Shown here: piece by piece, positions 1-6,133 of the stretch
Numbering within the stretch: position 1 is the first letter of the stretch
How the letters are laid out: each line of letters starts with the position of its first letter
Source of the DNA: Bacteroidales bacterium
GTDB lineage: Bacteria; Bacteroidota; Bacteroidia; Bacteroidales; GCA-2748055
Length of the DNA: 7,237 bases
NCBI GenBank assembly: GCA_029934875.1
Contig: JAOZLK010000221.1
Location: forward strand, 1-7,237
Direction: 5' to 3'
Position numbers and translations under genes: made by a program
The notes under the pieces: generated by a model
What the model was told of the DNA's origin: nothing
Seen by the model: the letters and a program-made list of their open reading frames with translations, nothing else
Databases searched by the model: none

Positions 1-1944
1 GCATTTCCCCTGGATCAGGAAAATATCAGGGGAGAACTGGCACCGATGCGTGCCAGCGTAAGAATCCCTCTCCACGAGAGCGAGAAGATTTATGGACTGG
101 GGCTTGAATTCAAGGGCATCAACCGAAGGGGAAATGTCTATCACCTTAAGGTTGACCACTATGGTGGGGTAACTGGTTTTACCCATGCCCCTGTTCCCTT
201 TTACATCTCAAGCAAAGGTTACGGCGTACTTATCAATACCGCCAGGCGCCCCTCGGTTTATGCTGGTGTCGGTAATCGAAAAGATGGCAGGCTGCCCGAA
301 CCAGTTGACAGAACAACTGACGCAAAGAACTGGAAGGCCCGACCCATTTCCGATGCGGTGGAAGTAACAGTCTCCGGAGAAGGCCTTGAGGTTTTCATCT
401 TTGCAGGAAAAAATCCGCTTGAAGTAGTACAACGTTACAATCTCTATTGCGGAGGAGGAGTTCTACCTCCCAAATGGGGTCTGGGATTCTGGCACCGGAT
501 GCATACTCAGAGTAGTGATGAAGATGTTTTAAAGGAAATAGAGGATTTTAAGAAGAATGATTTCCCCCTGGATGTCCTGGGACTTGAACCGGGATGGCAG
601 AGCTTTGCCTACCCATGTTCGTTCGACTGGGACAGCACCCGCTTTCCGGATCCTGCCGGATTTGTTGGTAAATTGAAAAGCAAGGGGATCATGGTTAATT
701 TGTGGGAGAATCCCTATGTGGCTCCCTCTTCCACCATGTTTGAGAGTATTAAGCCTTATACCGGCAGCCATACAGTCTGGTTGGGTGAAGTCCCTGACCT
801 CACACTGCCGGCAGCACAAAAGGTGATCCTGGATCATCACCAGAAAAACCACCTGGATATTGGTGTGAGTGGCTATAAGTTTGATGAAGTGGATGGATAT
901 GACTTCTGGCTATGGCCCGATCATGCAAGTTTCCCCTCAGGAAATGATGCTGTTCAGATCCGTCAGTTGTATGGGCTGATGATCCAAAACATGCTTATGG
1001 ATCGCTTCCGTGAAATGAATCGCCGGACCTATGGCCTCGTGAGAAGTTCCAATGCCGGGGCCTCTCACCTGGGCTTCGTAATCTACAGTGACTATTATGG
1101 GCATAAGGGATATGTCACGGCACTGACCAACTGTTCATTGGCCGGCGTTCTTTGGACCCCCGAAATCAGAAGTGCCCATAACGCTGAGGAATGGTTGAGG
1201 CGCTTTCAATCGGTATGCTTTTCTCCTTTGTTGCAACTCAATGCCTGGTCATCGGGACTGAAGCCATGGAGTTTTCCTGAAGTTACCGACCAGGTAAGGG
1301 ATGTAATTCAGCTCAGAACACGGCTCCTCCCCTACCTGTATACTGCATTTTACGAATACAATCAGAAGGGAATTCCTCCCTTCCGGGCCATGGTCCTTGA
1401 ATCGGGATACGATATTTCGGAAAAGGAGGTAGAAGGTATTCTGGATGATGCTTCAAATCCCTATGCCGAATCCTCACGCCTCGAGGTAAGTGATCAGTAT
1501 ATGATGGGGCCAAGTATCCTGGTTGCCCCGGTATTCTTTGGAGAAAAAGAACGCAGTGTGGTACTGCCTTCAGGAAATTGGTATGATTTCTATACGGGAG
1601 AATTAGTGGGCAATGGAGAGACTATCACCATTGAAACGCCCCTGGACAGAATCCCCCTTTTTGTAAAGGATGGAGGGATCATCCCTATGATGCCTGCCGT
1701 CAATAATATCAGCATTTCTGAGGATCCTATACCTCTTGAGATCAGACATTATGGAAATAAGGCCGGCTTATACCAGCTCTATGATGACGATGGAGAAAGC
1801 TTTGATTTCGAAAAAGGTATCTACTCCTTTACCAAACTACAGGTCTCTGAGAAGAAAGGGAAACTAAGTGGAAAAGCTTCATATCCTGAAGGAAGCTGGT
1901 CTACGCGCTATGGAGAGGCCCGGTGGATTTTTATGACTCAATAA
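1..1944 (+). CDS. Glycoside hydrolase family 31 (alpha-glycosidase), 5'-truncated by window edge
   Basis: Retaining alpha-glycosidase of family GH31, probably secreted or periplasmic. The frame is open from base 1, and the first ATG (46) falls inside a typical GH31 N-terminal domain: IYGLGLEF lies only about 15 residues after it, where the family normally has 100 or more residues. The true start is therefore upstream and 647 codons are visible. The order is N-terminal beta-sandwich, (beta/alpha)8 barrel from about GLGFWHRM (residue 145 counting from the ATG), then C-terminal beta domains with NWYDFYTGE and a DUF5110-like YQLYDDDGESFDF stretch. The likely nucleophile is the Asp of YKFDEVDG (codon 883-885) and the likely acid/base is the Asp of YSDYYG (codon 1090-1092). 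The usual His/Arg and DIGGF signatures of alpha-glucosidases are replaced by QLNAW and WTPEIRSA, so the sugar accepted may not be glucose; a GH31 alpha-galactosidase-like specificity is possible but unproven. The gene converges on the minus-strand cluster. Family call secure, substrate unknown. Confidence 0.93.
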   Translation, partial: AFPLDQENIRGELAPMRASVRIPLHESEKIYGLGLEFKGINRRGNVYHLKVDHYGGVTGFTHAPVPFYISSKGYGVLINTARRPSVYAGVGNRKDGRLPEPVDRTTDAKNWKARPISDAVEVTVSGEGLEVFIFAGKNPLEVVQRYNLYCGGGVLPPKWGLGFWHRMHTQSSDEDVLKEIEDFKKNDFPLDVLGLEPGWQSFAYPCSFDWDSTRFPDPAGFVGKLKSKGIMVNLWENPYVAPSSTMFESIKPYTGSHTVWLGEVPDLTLPAAQKVILDHHQKNHLDIGVSGYKFDEVDGYDFWLWPDHASFPSGNDAVQIRQLYGLMIQNMLMDRFREMNRRTYGLVRSSNAGASHLGFVIYSDYYGHKGYVTALTNCSLAGVLWTPEIRSAHNAEEWLRRFQSVCFSPLLQLNAWSSGLKPWSFPEVTDQVRDVIQLRTRLLPYLYTAFYEYNQKGIPPFRAMVLESGYDISEKEVEGILDDASNPYAESSRLEVSDQYMMGPSILVAPVFFGEKERSVVLPSGNWYDFYTGELVGNGETITIETPLDRIPLFVKDGGIIPMMPAVNNISISEDPIPLEIRHYGNKAGLYQLYDDDGESFDFEKGIYSFTKLQVSEKKGKLSGKASYPEGSWSTRYGEARWIFMTQ

Positions 1945-1994
1945 ATGCATTTTGCTTGGTGAATATATCAAGAAGTAGCATTCGTATCAAGGTT

Positions 1995-2028
1995 CTCATT
2001 CCTGAATCACACCCCTTTGAGGGATGAG
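1995..2028. terminator. Possible bidirectional terminator hairpin
   Basis: The arms ctcattcc (1995-2002) and gggatgag (2021-2028) pair over 8 bp with one G-T pair, around an 18-base loop. On the plus strand the hairpin is followed by a T-rich stretch (gtttgtcattttattt), and it lies about 50 bp after the GH31 stop. On the minus strand it comes immediately after the stray gene-end copy, so it may once have ended the transcript of the DUF6786-like gene. The long loop and the wobble pair make this tentative. Confidence 0.35.
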
Positions 2029-2095
2029 GTTTGTCATTTTATTTCCTTGAGATCCACTCCAAGGACTGCTTTTGATATCAGATTCAAGAGATCAA
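2027..2095 (-). repeat. Direct repeat copy A: orphan 3' end of the DUF6786-like gene
   Basis: Bases 2034-2095 are identical over 62 bp to 3033-3094, the last 19 to 20 codons and TGA stop of the lipoprotein gene. Six further matching bases (2027-2032 with 3026-3031) follow after one mismatch (2033/3032), giving 68 of 69. The copy has no gene body attached and lies downstream of the deacetylase gene, in the same orientation as the original. It is a remnant and not expected to be translated. Confidence 0.97.
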
Positions 2096-2143
2096 TATTA
2101 ATAGTACAAACAATATTGTATGTTTAGTTTACATATTAGAAAA

Positions 2144-2980
2144 CTACCTTCCAATATTATCAGGGAGACCTTCGTAGTATCGAAATCCCTCAACAGGCTT
2201 ACCATCCTTGTACTTAATTCTCTTGCTTACACGCTCTTTTACCACTTTTGCCTCTTCATCGGAGAGTTCAGGTCCGGTATATTTATACCACCCTGAGCTC
2301 CACTGACTTACATATTGAGACATGGCCTTGATTTTTCTCTCTTTGTAATCAGAAATATCTACCCATGTGTTGATATCATCCTCTGAAGAATCATACAGGA
2401 CATATGCCGGAATAGTGTGGGCCTCCAATCCCTCATTAGTGATTTGTCCCTGGAAAAGCAAGGGCCACATGGCTGCTCTTGCGGCGTCGGCTGCAAGATA
2501 TGAAGATGCTCGGTGGTCGGCTTTATGCCACCTTTGTTCCCCTTTACCGGGATCAAAAGAGAATAATACATCGGGCCTGACCTGCCGGATAACTCGAACC
2601 AGCTTAGCCACTACCTCCTTCTTGTTTTCATACTCCAGCATTCCATCATCATACCCGAAATTGATATAGTGGTCAAGCGGTATGCCCATTGCGGCTAAAG
2701 CAGCCTGTTCCTCCAATCTGCGGATATTGGCCAGATCAATCATGGAAAGTTCAGGATCCTGTGTGCCCACATTTCCCGTGGTGAGTATGGCTATATATAC
2801 TTCATTTCCATTGGCCTGCAACATGCCAAGTGTTGCTATGGAGTAAGCATCATCATCGGGATGTGCACCAATTAGCAGAATTGTTTTCCCTTTCCAATCC
2901 TCTACAGCGGCTTCGGGCTGAGAAAAAGAGATGTACGGGATTAATAGTACCAGTGAAACAAACAGTAGCTTACGTATCAT
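2144..2980 (-). CDS. Secreted PIG-L/LmbE-family deacetylase
   Basis: Zinc-dependent deacetylase of the PIG-L (LmbE/MshB) family, which removes acetyl groups from N-acetylglucosamine-type sugars or related amides. The 278-residue protein begins with a signal peptide (MIRKLL, hydrophobic core, SFSQ with likely cleavage near residue 20), so it acts in the periplasm or outside. The metal and catalytic motif is AHPDDD at 39-44: His40 and Asp43 as zinc ligands and Asp42 as general base. It is partnered by WHKADH at 151-156, in which His156 is the likely third ligand. The usual motif ends in Glu (HPDDE); here it is Asp, a conservative change outside the core residues. The start ATG follows an A/T-rich leader (aaaaattaaacct) with no Shine-Dalgarno, common in Bacteroidota. 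It is the last gene of the minus-strand set, 52 bp after the lipoprotein gene, and is bracketed by 69-bp direct repeats. Substrate unknown. Confidence 0.92.
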   Translation of the reverse strand: MIRKLLFVSLVLLIPYISFSQPEAAVEDWKGKTILLIGAHPDDDAYSIATLGMLQANGNEVYIAILTTGNVGTQDPELSMIDLANIRRLEEQAALAAMGIPLDHYINFGYDDGMLEYENKKEVVAKLVRVIRQVRPDVLFSFDPGKGEQRWHKADHRASSYLAADAARAAMWPLLFQGQITNEGLEAHTIPAYVLYDSSEDDINTWVDISDYKERKIKAMSQYVSQWSSGWYKYTGPELSDEEAKVVKERVSKRIKYKDGKPVEGFRYYEGLPDNIGR

Positions 2981-3025
2981 AGGTTTAATTTTTAATGATT
3001 CTTATATTGACCATTCCATTATCTA

Positions 3026-3094
3026 AGGTTTCTCATTTTATTTCCTTGAGATCCACTCCAAGGACTGCTTTTGATATCAGATTCAAGAGATCAA
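3026..3094 (-). repeat. Direct repeat copy B: in-place 3' end of the DUF6786-like gene
   Basis: This is the intact counterpart of the 2027-2095 copy and forms the C-terminal codons (about LLNLISKAVLGVDLKEIK) and stop of the lipoprotein gene, plus seven bases of 3' flank. The two copies are 999 bp apart in direct orientation and enclose the complete deacetylase gene. Similarity stops at 3026 on the flank side and at 3094 within the gene. Confidence 0.97.
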
Positions 3095-4217
3095 AGTCAC
3101 CTTCAAAATGATATGTTTTGTGAATGTGTTCCATGGCCTGACCCGGTTCCAGTTCTTTTGCACTTGATGAAGATTCCAATTCATAGAATGGGCCCAATTG
3201 ACTACCATCTTCAAATGGCCCATCGTTATAGGAATTGACAACATCTCCCTTGTAGGGTTCTTCCTGGAATTCCCAGAGGGAGTTAACATAGGTCGAATCG
3301 CCAGCAAAAGAATATTCAACAATGGTAAGCAATCCATTTTCTGCATCATAGCTCCCCATTCGGGTGAGTGCATTCTGAGGAGGCAGGCCAATTTTACACC
3401 TGTATTTCCCATCTCCTTTGAAAAATACGGCCTGATCCGTCACCTTCAGACGGTCAGAACTGATCTCTCCGAAATAGCTGGTATTCAACATCAGGGAATC
3501 CTTGTATGGCAGTATGATAGTTGTCTGATCAGATGGCTGGAACATCCCCAGAATCCAAATTGATAGCAGCCCGCTCTCCTTGGACCAGGCCTCTGAACCA
3601 ATGTTTCTGATTATATTTTTGGACTGATAAGCTACAAATTTAATACCTGCTGGCAAGTCTTTCTGAAGGTTCTGCTCGATTTGATCTTTCTCAAAAATCG
3701 AAATAAGCCGCTCCACAAGAATATCAAATTCGAAGTTCTGATAGTTAAGCAGCCGCATCTCCTGACTGAAAGCAGCACTGCCCTCAGTGGCTTCCTTCAC
3801 TTCGAATGGCTCCGTGTCTATCGCTTTGGGGGTATTCCAATGATCAAGGGTGAATTCCTTGTCTTTCTCAAAAAAGATTGAAAACTGTCCACCCTCAGGC
3901 CCCATCCAAAACCTATCCTCTCCTCCAAAAACATTGATATGCTCTTCAATTTGATTGGATTCAATCAGTTTATAATTGATCCATCCGTAACTTTTCCCTT
4001 GCAGACCATTGGAAGTACTGGTCATCACCCTTCCCTGATAGTCAGGAACGATGGCCACCTGGCAGAGATCGTCTTCACTCTTCAGAACAATGACTTTCTT
4101 ATGCGCTTTCAAAAAATCCAAATCGTCACCAAAATTTCCAGGATTGCTTTCACTGCTGCATCCGATCAAGGTAGATAAAGCCATGCTTATAAGTATTGGT
4201 ATTACTGTGTTTTTCAT
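3033..4217 (-). CDS. DUF6786-like lipoprotein of unknown function
   Basis: I recognise this as resembling the uncharacterised DUF6786 proteins found around Bacteroidota glycan-degradation genes; the assignment is from memory of the signature. No enzymatic role is established. An ATG at 4232 adds five residues (MFSKQ), but the ATG at 4217 gives a clean lipoprotein signal, MKNTVIPILISMALSTLIGC, with lipobox LIGC and lipidated Cys20, so 4217 is preferred (394 aa). The mature protein should be membrane-anchored. With numbering from the 4232 ATG, conspicuous motifs are GGEDRFWMGPEGG (103-115), NSYNDGP (333-339), and a terminal HIHKTYHFEG segment (369-378). Alternating beta-strand-like segments rich in aromatic and acidic residues would suit a galactose-mutarotase-like beta-sandwich, which is inference. 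It follows the GH43 remnant by 10-25 bp and precedes the deacetylase by 52 bp. Its 3' end is duplicated at 2034-2095. Confidence 0.75.
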   Translation of the reverse strand: MKNTVIPILISMALSTLIGCSSESNPGNFGDDLDFLKAHKKVIVLKSEDDLCQVAIVPDYQGRVMTSTSNGLQGKSYGWINYKLIESNQIEEHINVFGGEDRFWMGPEGGQFSIFFEKDKEFTLDHWNTPKAIDTEPFEVKEATEGSAAFSQEMRLLNYQNFEFDILVERLISIFEKDQIEQNLQKDLPAGIKFVAYQSKNIIRNIGSEAWSKESGLLSIWILGMFQPSDQTTIILPYKDSLMLNTSYFGEISSDRLKVTDQAVFFKGDGKYRCKIGLPPQNALTRMGSYDAENGLLTIVEYSFAGDSTYVNSLWEFQEEPYKGDVVNSYNDGPFEDGSQLGPFYELESSSSAKELEPGQAMEHIHKTYHFEGDFDLLNLISKAVLGVDLKEIK

Positions 4218-4242
4218 TTGCTTAGAGAACATTACAATATTA

Positions 4243-4578
4243 TTATTTAGAAAATTTTATCCAATCAAGTTTAAGTTCTGCCTTGCTATCGCCCCGAAAG
4301 CGCAATACAATATCACTATTTCCTTTAACTTTTTTCAGATCACAGGATAAAGACTGGTATACATCTCCTTTTCCAGCTGGCTTAATAGGAATAACACCCA
4401 ACAACTTCCCATTCAGCTTATCGGCTCTGATCTCCAATTCTCCTGCTCCACCGGTCAGGGATAGAATTGCCTCAAAAACACGGTATCGCTCACTGAAATT
4501 CACGTGGGCAAATCTGACCCAGTCGCCGTCACCGATCCCTGAAAGCACAAAGCCCTTCTCCGGGCTCCCTGTATTTAT
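4243..4578 (-). other. CBM6-like carbohydrate-binding domain of the broken GH43 gene
   Basis: This is the only long open segment left of the GH43 gene. It encodes a beta-sandwich of the CBM6 kind: GDGDWVRF near the start, the central GGAGELEIRADKLNG followed by LLGVIPI, a DVYQSL strand, and VLRFRGDS...LKLDWIKF at the end. This matches the pattern by which such domains close GH43 proteins. It has no signal peptide or start signal of its own, so it is unlikely to be expressed as a free binding protein, although an internal ATG at 4584 exists. Confidence 0.75.
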
Positions 4579-4877
4579 ATCCATCCCGGATATAGTAGCA
4601 CCAGCTATGATAAAACTGCCCCAGCTCAGGTAGTAGATCCCCCTGTACTTGAAGAGGTAATTTTATCCATCCATTCCGGCGCCTCCTCCCATTCTTCCCC
4701 TTCGATCACTACAGGTCTGGGTGACTCGGCCAGTGAAATCATATCCTCATTTAGCCTGACCAGGATCATCATCAATCAGGATGGTGGGATCGGACATGCC
4801 AACATCCTTAATAATTGGGTTCTGAGCATACGCAAACACATTCATTAACAGACATATGAATGTAAGTTGCAAGCTTT

Positions 4878-4881
4878 TCAT
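4878..4881 (-). promoter_or_regulatory. ATGA stop/start overlap (translational coupling site)
   Basis: The TGA stop of the URO-D-like gene (4880-4878) overlaps the ATG (4881-4879) of the GH43 remnant. Such overlaps usually mean the downstream start is reached by ribosomes finishing the upstream gene. No independent Shine-Dalgarno is seen (ggcagtc precedes the ATG), so the GH43 gene probably depended on coupling. Confidence 0.8.
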
Positions 4882-6131
4882 GACTGCCGAATTTTGTTTA
4901 CTTCATCAAACATGGCAACGATATTTTCCGGTGGGACATCGGCCATTATGTTGTGCACCTGCTGAAATACAAAACCTCCCCCAGGCTGAAAGATGGAAAC
5001 CAGTTCCCGAACATTTCTCCTAACCTCTTCAGGAGTACCGAATGGCAAAATTTGCCGGGTATCACAACCACCTCCCCAGAAAGTGAAACGATCTCCATAA
5101 GTTTGTTTCAAGTGTGCAGGATCCATCCCCGCACAGGAAATCTGAACAGGATTGGAGGAATCCAGCCCCGCATCAATGAGATCAGCCAGCAGGGGTTCAA
5201 TTCCACCACAACAATGCAGGTGAACATTCACATGAGGAGCCAGTTCTTTAGCCTTTTTCCACAAAATACTGTGCCATGGTTTAAAATATTCCCTGTACAT
5301 CTCCGTGCTCATTTGTGGTCCACCCTGCGCTCCCAGGTCATCACCAAACAGGATCACATCAATATAGGGTCCAACTGCTTCCAGCCAACGCTCAAGTCGG
5401 GGTAAATAGTAATCCACCAGGGCCTGGGACAGACGCTTGCATCCTTCCGGATACATGGCCATGTGCATGAAATAGTTCTCCATCCCATAAAGGAACTGGG
5501 GTACTTCAAACAGGTTTCCCCCGAAAAGCCCAATGATGGCACGATCGGTGGATTCCCGTAATTTTTCAGCCCCTTTCGCCAATTCAGCGAAGCCCTCATC
5601 TGTAAGCGGATCGAGGCCCGGGGGAGCCGGAGTGGCTGTCCACATACCCCGGGCAAAGGCTTGCTCAAGATCTGAGAAATTCTGCTCCTCAGGATTCCTT
5701 CCTGCCCAGGGCCAGCTTAATTGCTCAAAAAAGAAGCATCCCTTTTTCATAATCCCCAGGTCCATTCCCGAATCAGACAGGAGGACCCAGTCAGCCCCAC
5801 GCTTTTCCAGGTTGATGAATGCCGGAATCTTGCAGGGAGTGCCATCGGGGAGCTCCCAATCCTTCCAGTCGGAATCTGATAATAGAAAGCCTCTGCCCAA
5901 CTCCAGCACATCAGCCCCTACCGCATCCAATACCTCGGGCTCAACGATGGCCAGTTGCTGAATCACATCGTACACATAGATATCACCTCTTGAGATGCCC
6001 AGGGCTTTCTTCAGTTTGGGATAGGCCATGGCAGCTATACCACTTGAGCGGTGAGCACCAAAATCAATTGCAATTTGATCAGGCTGCAGATGGTTCAGGC
6101 TTGCAAGAACCCTGTCTCTTGAATTTTCCAT
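4878..6131 (-). CDS. Uroporphyrinogen decarboxylase-family protein (putative zinc/cobamide methyltransferase type)
   Basis: Member of the URO-D superfamily (PF01208-like), which includes heme-pathway decarboxylases and the MtaA/CmuA zinc methyltransferases that move methyl groups to or from corrinoids. The ATG at 6131 gives MENSRDRVLASLNH, a typical family start, and 417 aa. A TTG at 6140 is also in frame but would overlap the previous gene. There is no signal peptide, so it is cytoplasmic. Numbering from the 6131 ATG: a GDDLG barrel motif at 263-267, HLHCCGG at 304-310 (HxC metal-ligand pattern, His306 and Cys308), and QQVHNIMADVPPENI near 390-404, where His393 sits at the place that carries the third ligand Cys in MtaA-type enzymes. 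This makes a methyltransferase-like metal site more likely than heme synthesis. The N-terminal arginine pattern expected of HemE is not evident. It follows GH32 by 2 bp and shares ATGA with the GH43 remnant. Substrate and corrinoid partner are not visible here. Confidence 0.82.
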   Translation of the reverse strand: MENSRDRVLASLNHLQPDQIAIDFGAHRSSGIAAMAYPKLKKALGISRGDIYVYDVIQQLAIVEPEVLDAVGADVLELGRGFLLSDSDWKDWELPDGTPCKIPAFINLEKRGADWVLLSDSGMDLGIMKKGCFFFEQLSWPWAGRNPEEQNFSDLEQAFARGMWTATPAPPGLDPLTDEGFAELAKGAEKLRESTDRAIIGLFGGNLFEVPQFLYGMENYFMHMAMYPEGCKRLSQALVDYYLPRLERWLEAVGPYIDVILFGDDLGAQGGPQMSTEMYREYFKPWHSILWKKAKELAPHVNVHLHCCGGIEPLLADLIDAGLDSSNPVQISCAGMDPAHLKQTYGDRFTFWGGGCDTRQILPFGTPEEVRRNVRELVSIFQPGGGFVFQQVHNIMADVPPENIVAMFDEVNKIRQS

Positions 6132-6133
6132 AC

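Larger units (their letters stand above)
1945..2143. other. Convergent intergenic region
   Basis: A 199-bp non-coding stretch lies between the stop of the GH31 gene and the stop of the deacetylase gene. It contains a hairpin (1995-2028), a stray copy of the end of the DUF6786-like gene (2027-2095), and an AT-rich spacer (2096-2143, about 8 G/C in 48 bases) with the palindrome acaatattgt at 2110-2119. No start codon with a convincing reading frame is seen. Confidence 0.8.
4243..4881 (-). pseudogene. Broken GH43 glycosidase with CBM6-like C-terminus
   Basis: Remnant of a secreted GH43 enzyme (arabinofuranosidase/xylosidase type) with a C-terminal CBM6-like beta-sandwich. The ATG at 4881 opens a signal peptide (MKSLQLTFIC...AYAQ) and the mature start NPIIKDVGMSDP, then DPTILIDDD, ending at a TGA at 4749-4747. 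A second frame continues with LVRLNEDMISLAESP and EEWEEAPEWMDK. A frame change at an A4 run (4664-4661) returns to the first frame as NYLFKYRGIYYLSWG. Then a third frame carries GQFYHSWCYYIRDGYKYRE (4621-4565), and the first frame resumes as SPEKGFVLSGIGDGDWVRF through the CBM6-like domain to the TAA at 4243. These pieces occur in GH43 order, but most of the five-bladed propeller is absent: about 213 codons where such enzymes usually have 450-550. An ATG at 4584 makes the CBM part look like a 113-aa gene, but it starts mid-protein. The start overlaps the previous gene's stop (ATGA). Confidence 0.85.

Noticed and set aside
46..48. ATG at 46 as the GH31 start codon
   Set aside because: The frame is open to base 1, and the protein beginning here would start in the middle of the N-terminal beta-sandwich domain without a signal peptide.
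2110..2119. Palindrome acaatattgt as an operator or recombination core
   Set aside because: It is a 10-bp palindrome in a stretch with about 17% G/C, where such matches arise easily; it does not coincide with the repeat boundary at 2095.
2027..3094. Insertion sequence or transposon
   Set aside because: There are direct repeats but no terminal inverted repeats and no transposase or integrase between them, and 69 bp is far longer than ordinary transposon target duplications.
3198..4350. Plus-strand open frames opposite the lipoprotein gene
   Set aside because: No domain, signal or start context is seen, and the opposite strand has a coherent lipoprotein with conserved motifs.
4243..4584. A free-standing 113-aa carbohydrate-binding protein
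   Set aside because: The upstream sequence carries the rest of a GH43 gene in broken frames, including a signal peptide at 4881, so this is the tail of a pseudogene.
4953..5961. Long plus-strand open frames (4953-5405, 5533-5961) opposite the URO-D-like gene
   Set aside because: They are antisense shadows of a well-supported gene; the translations are rich in Ser, Pro and Arg and show no recognisable domain.
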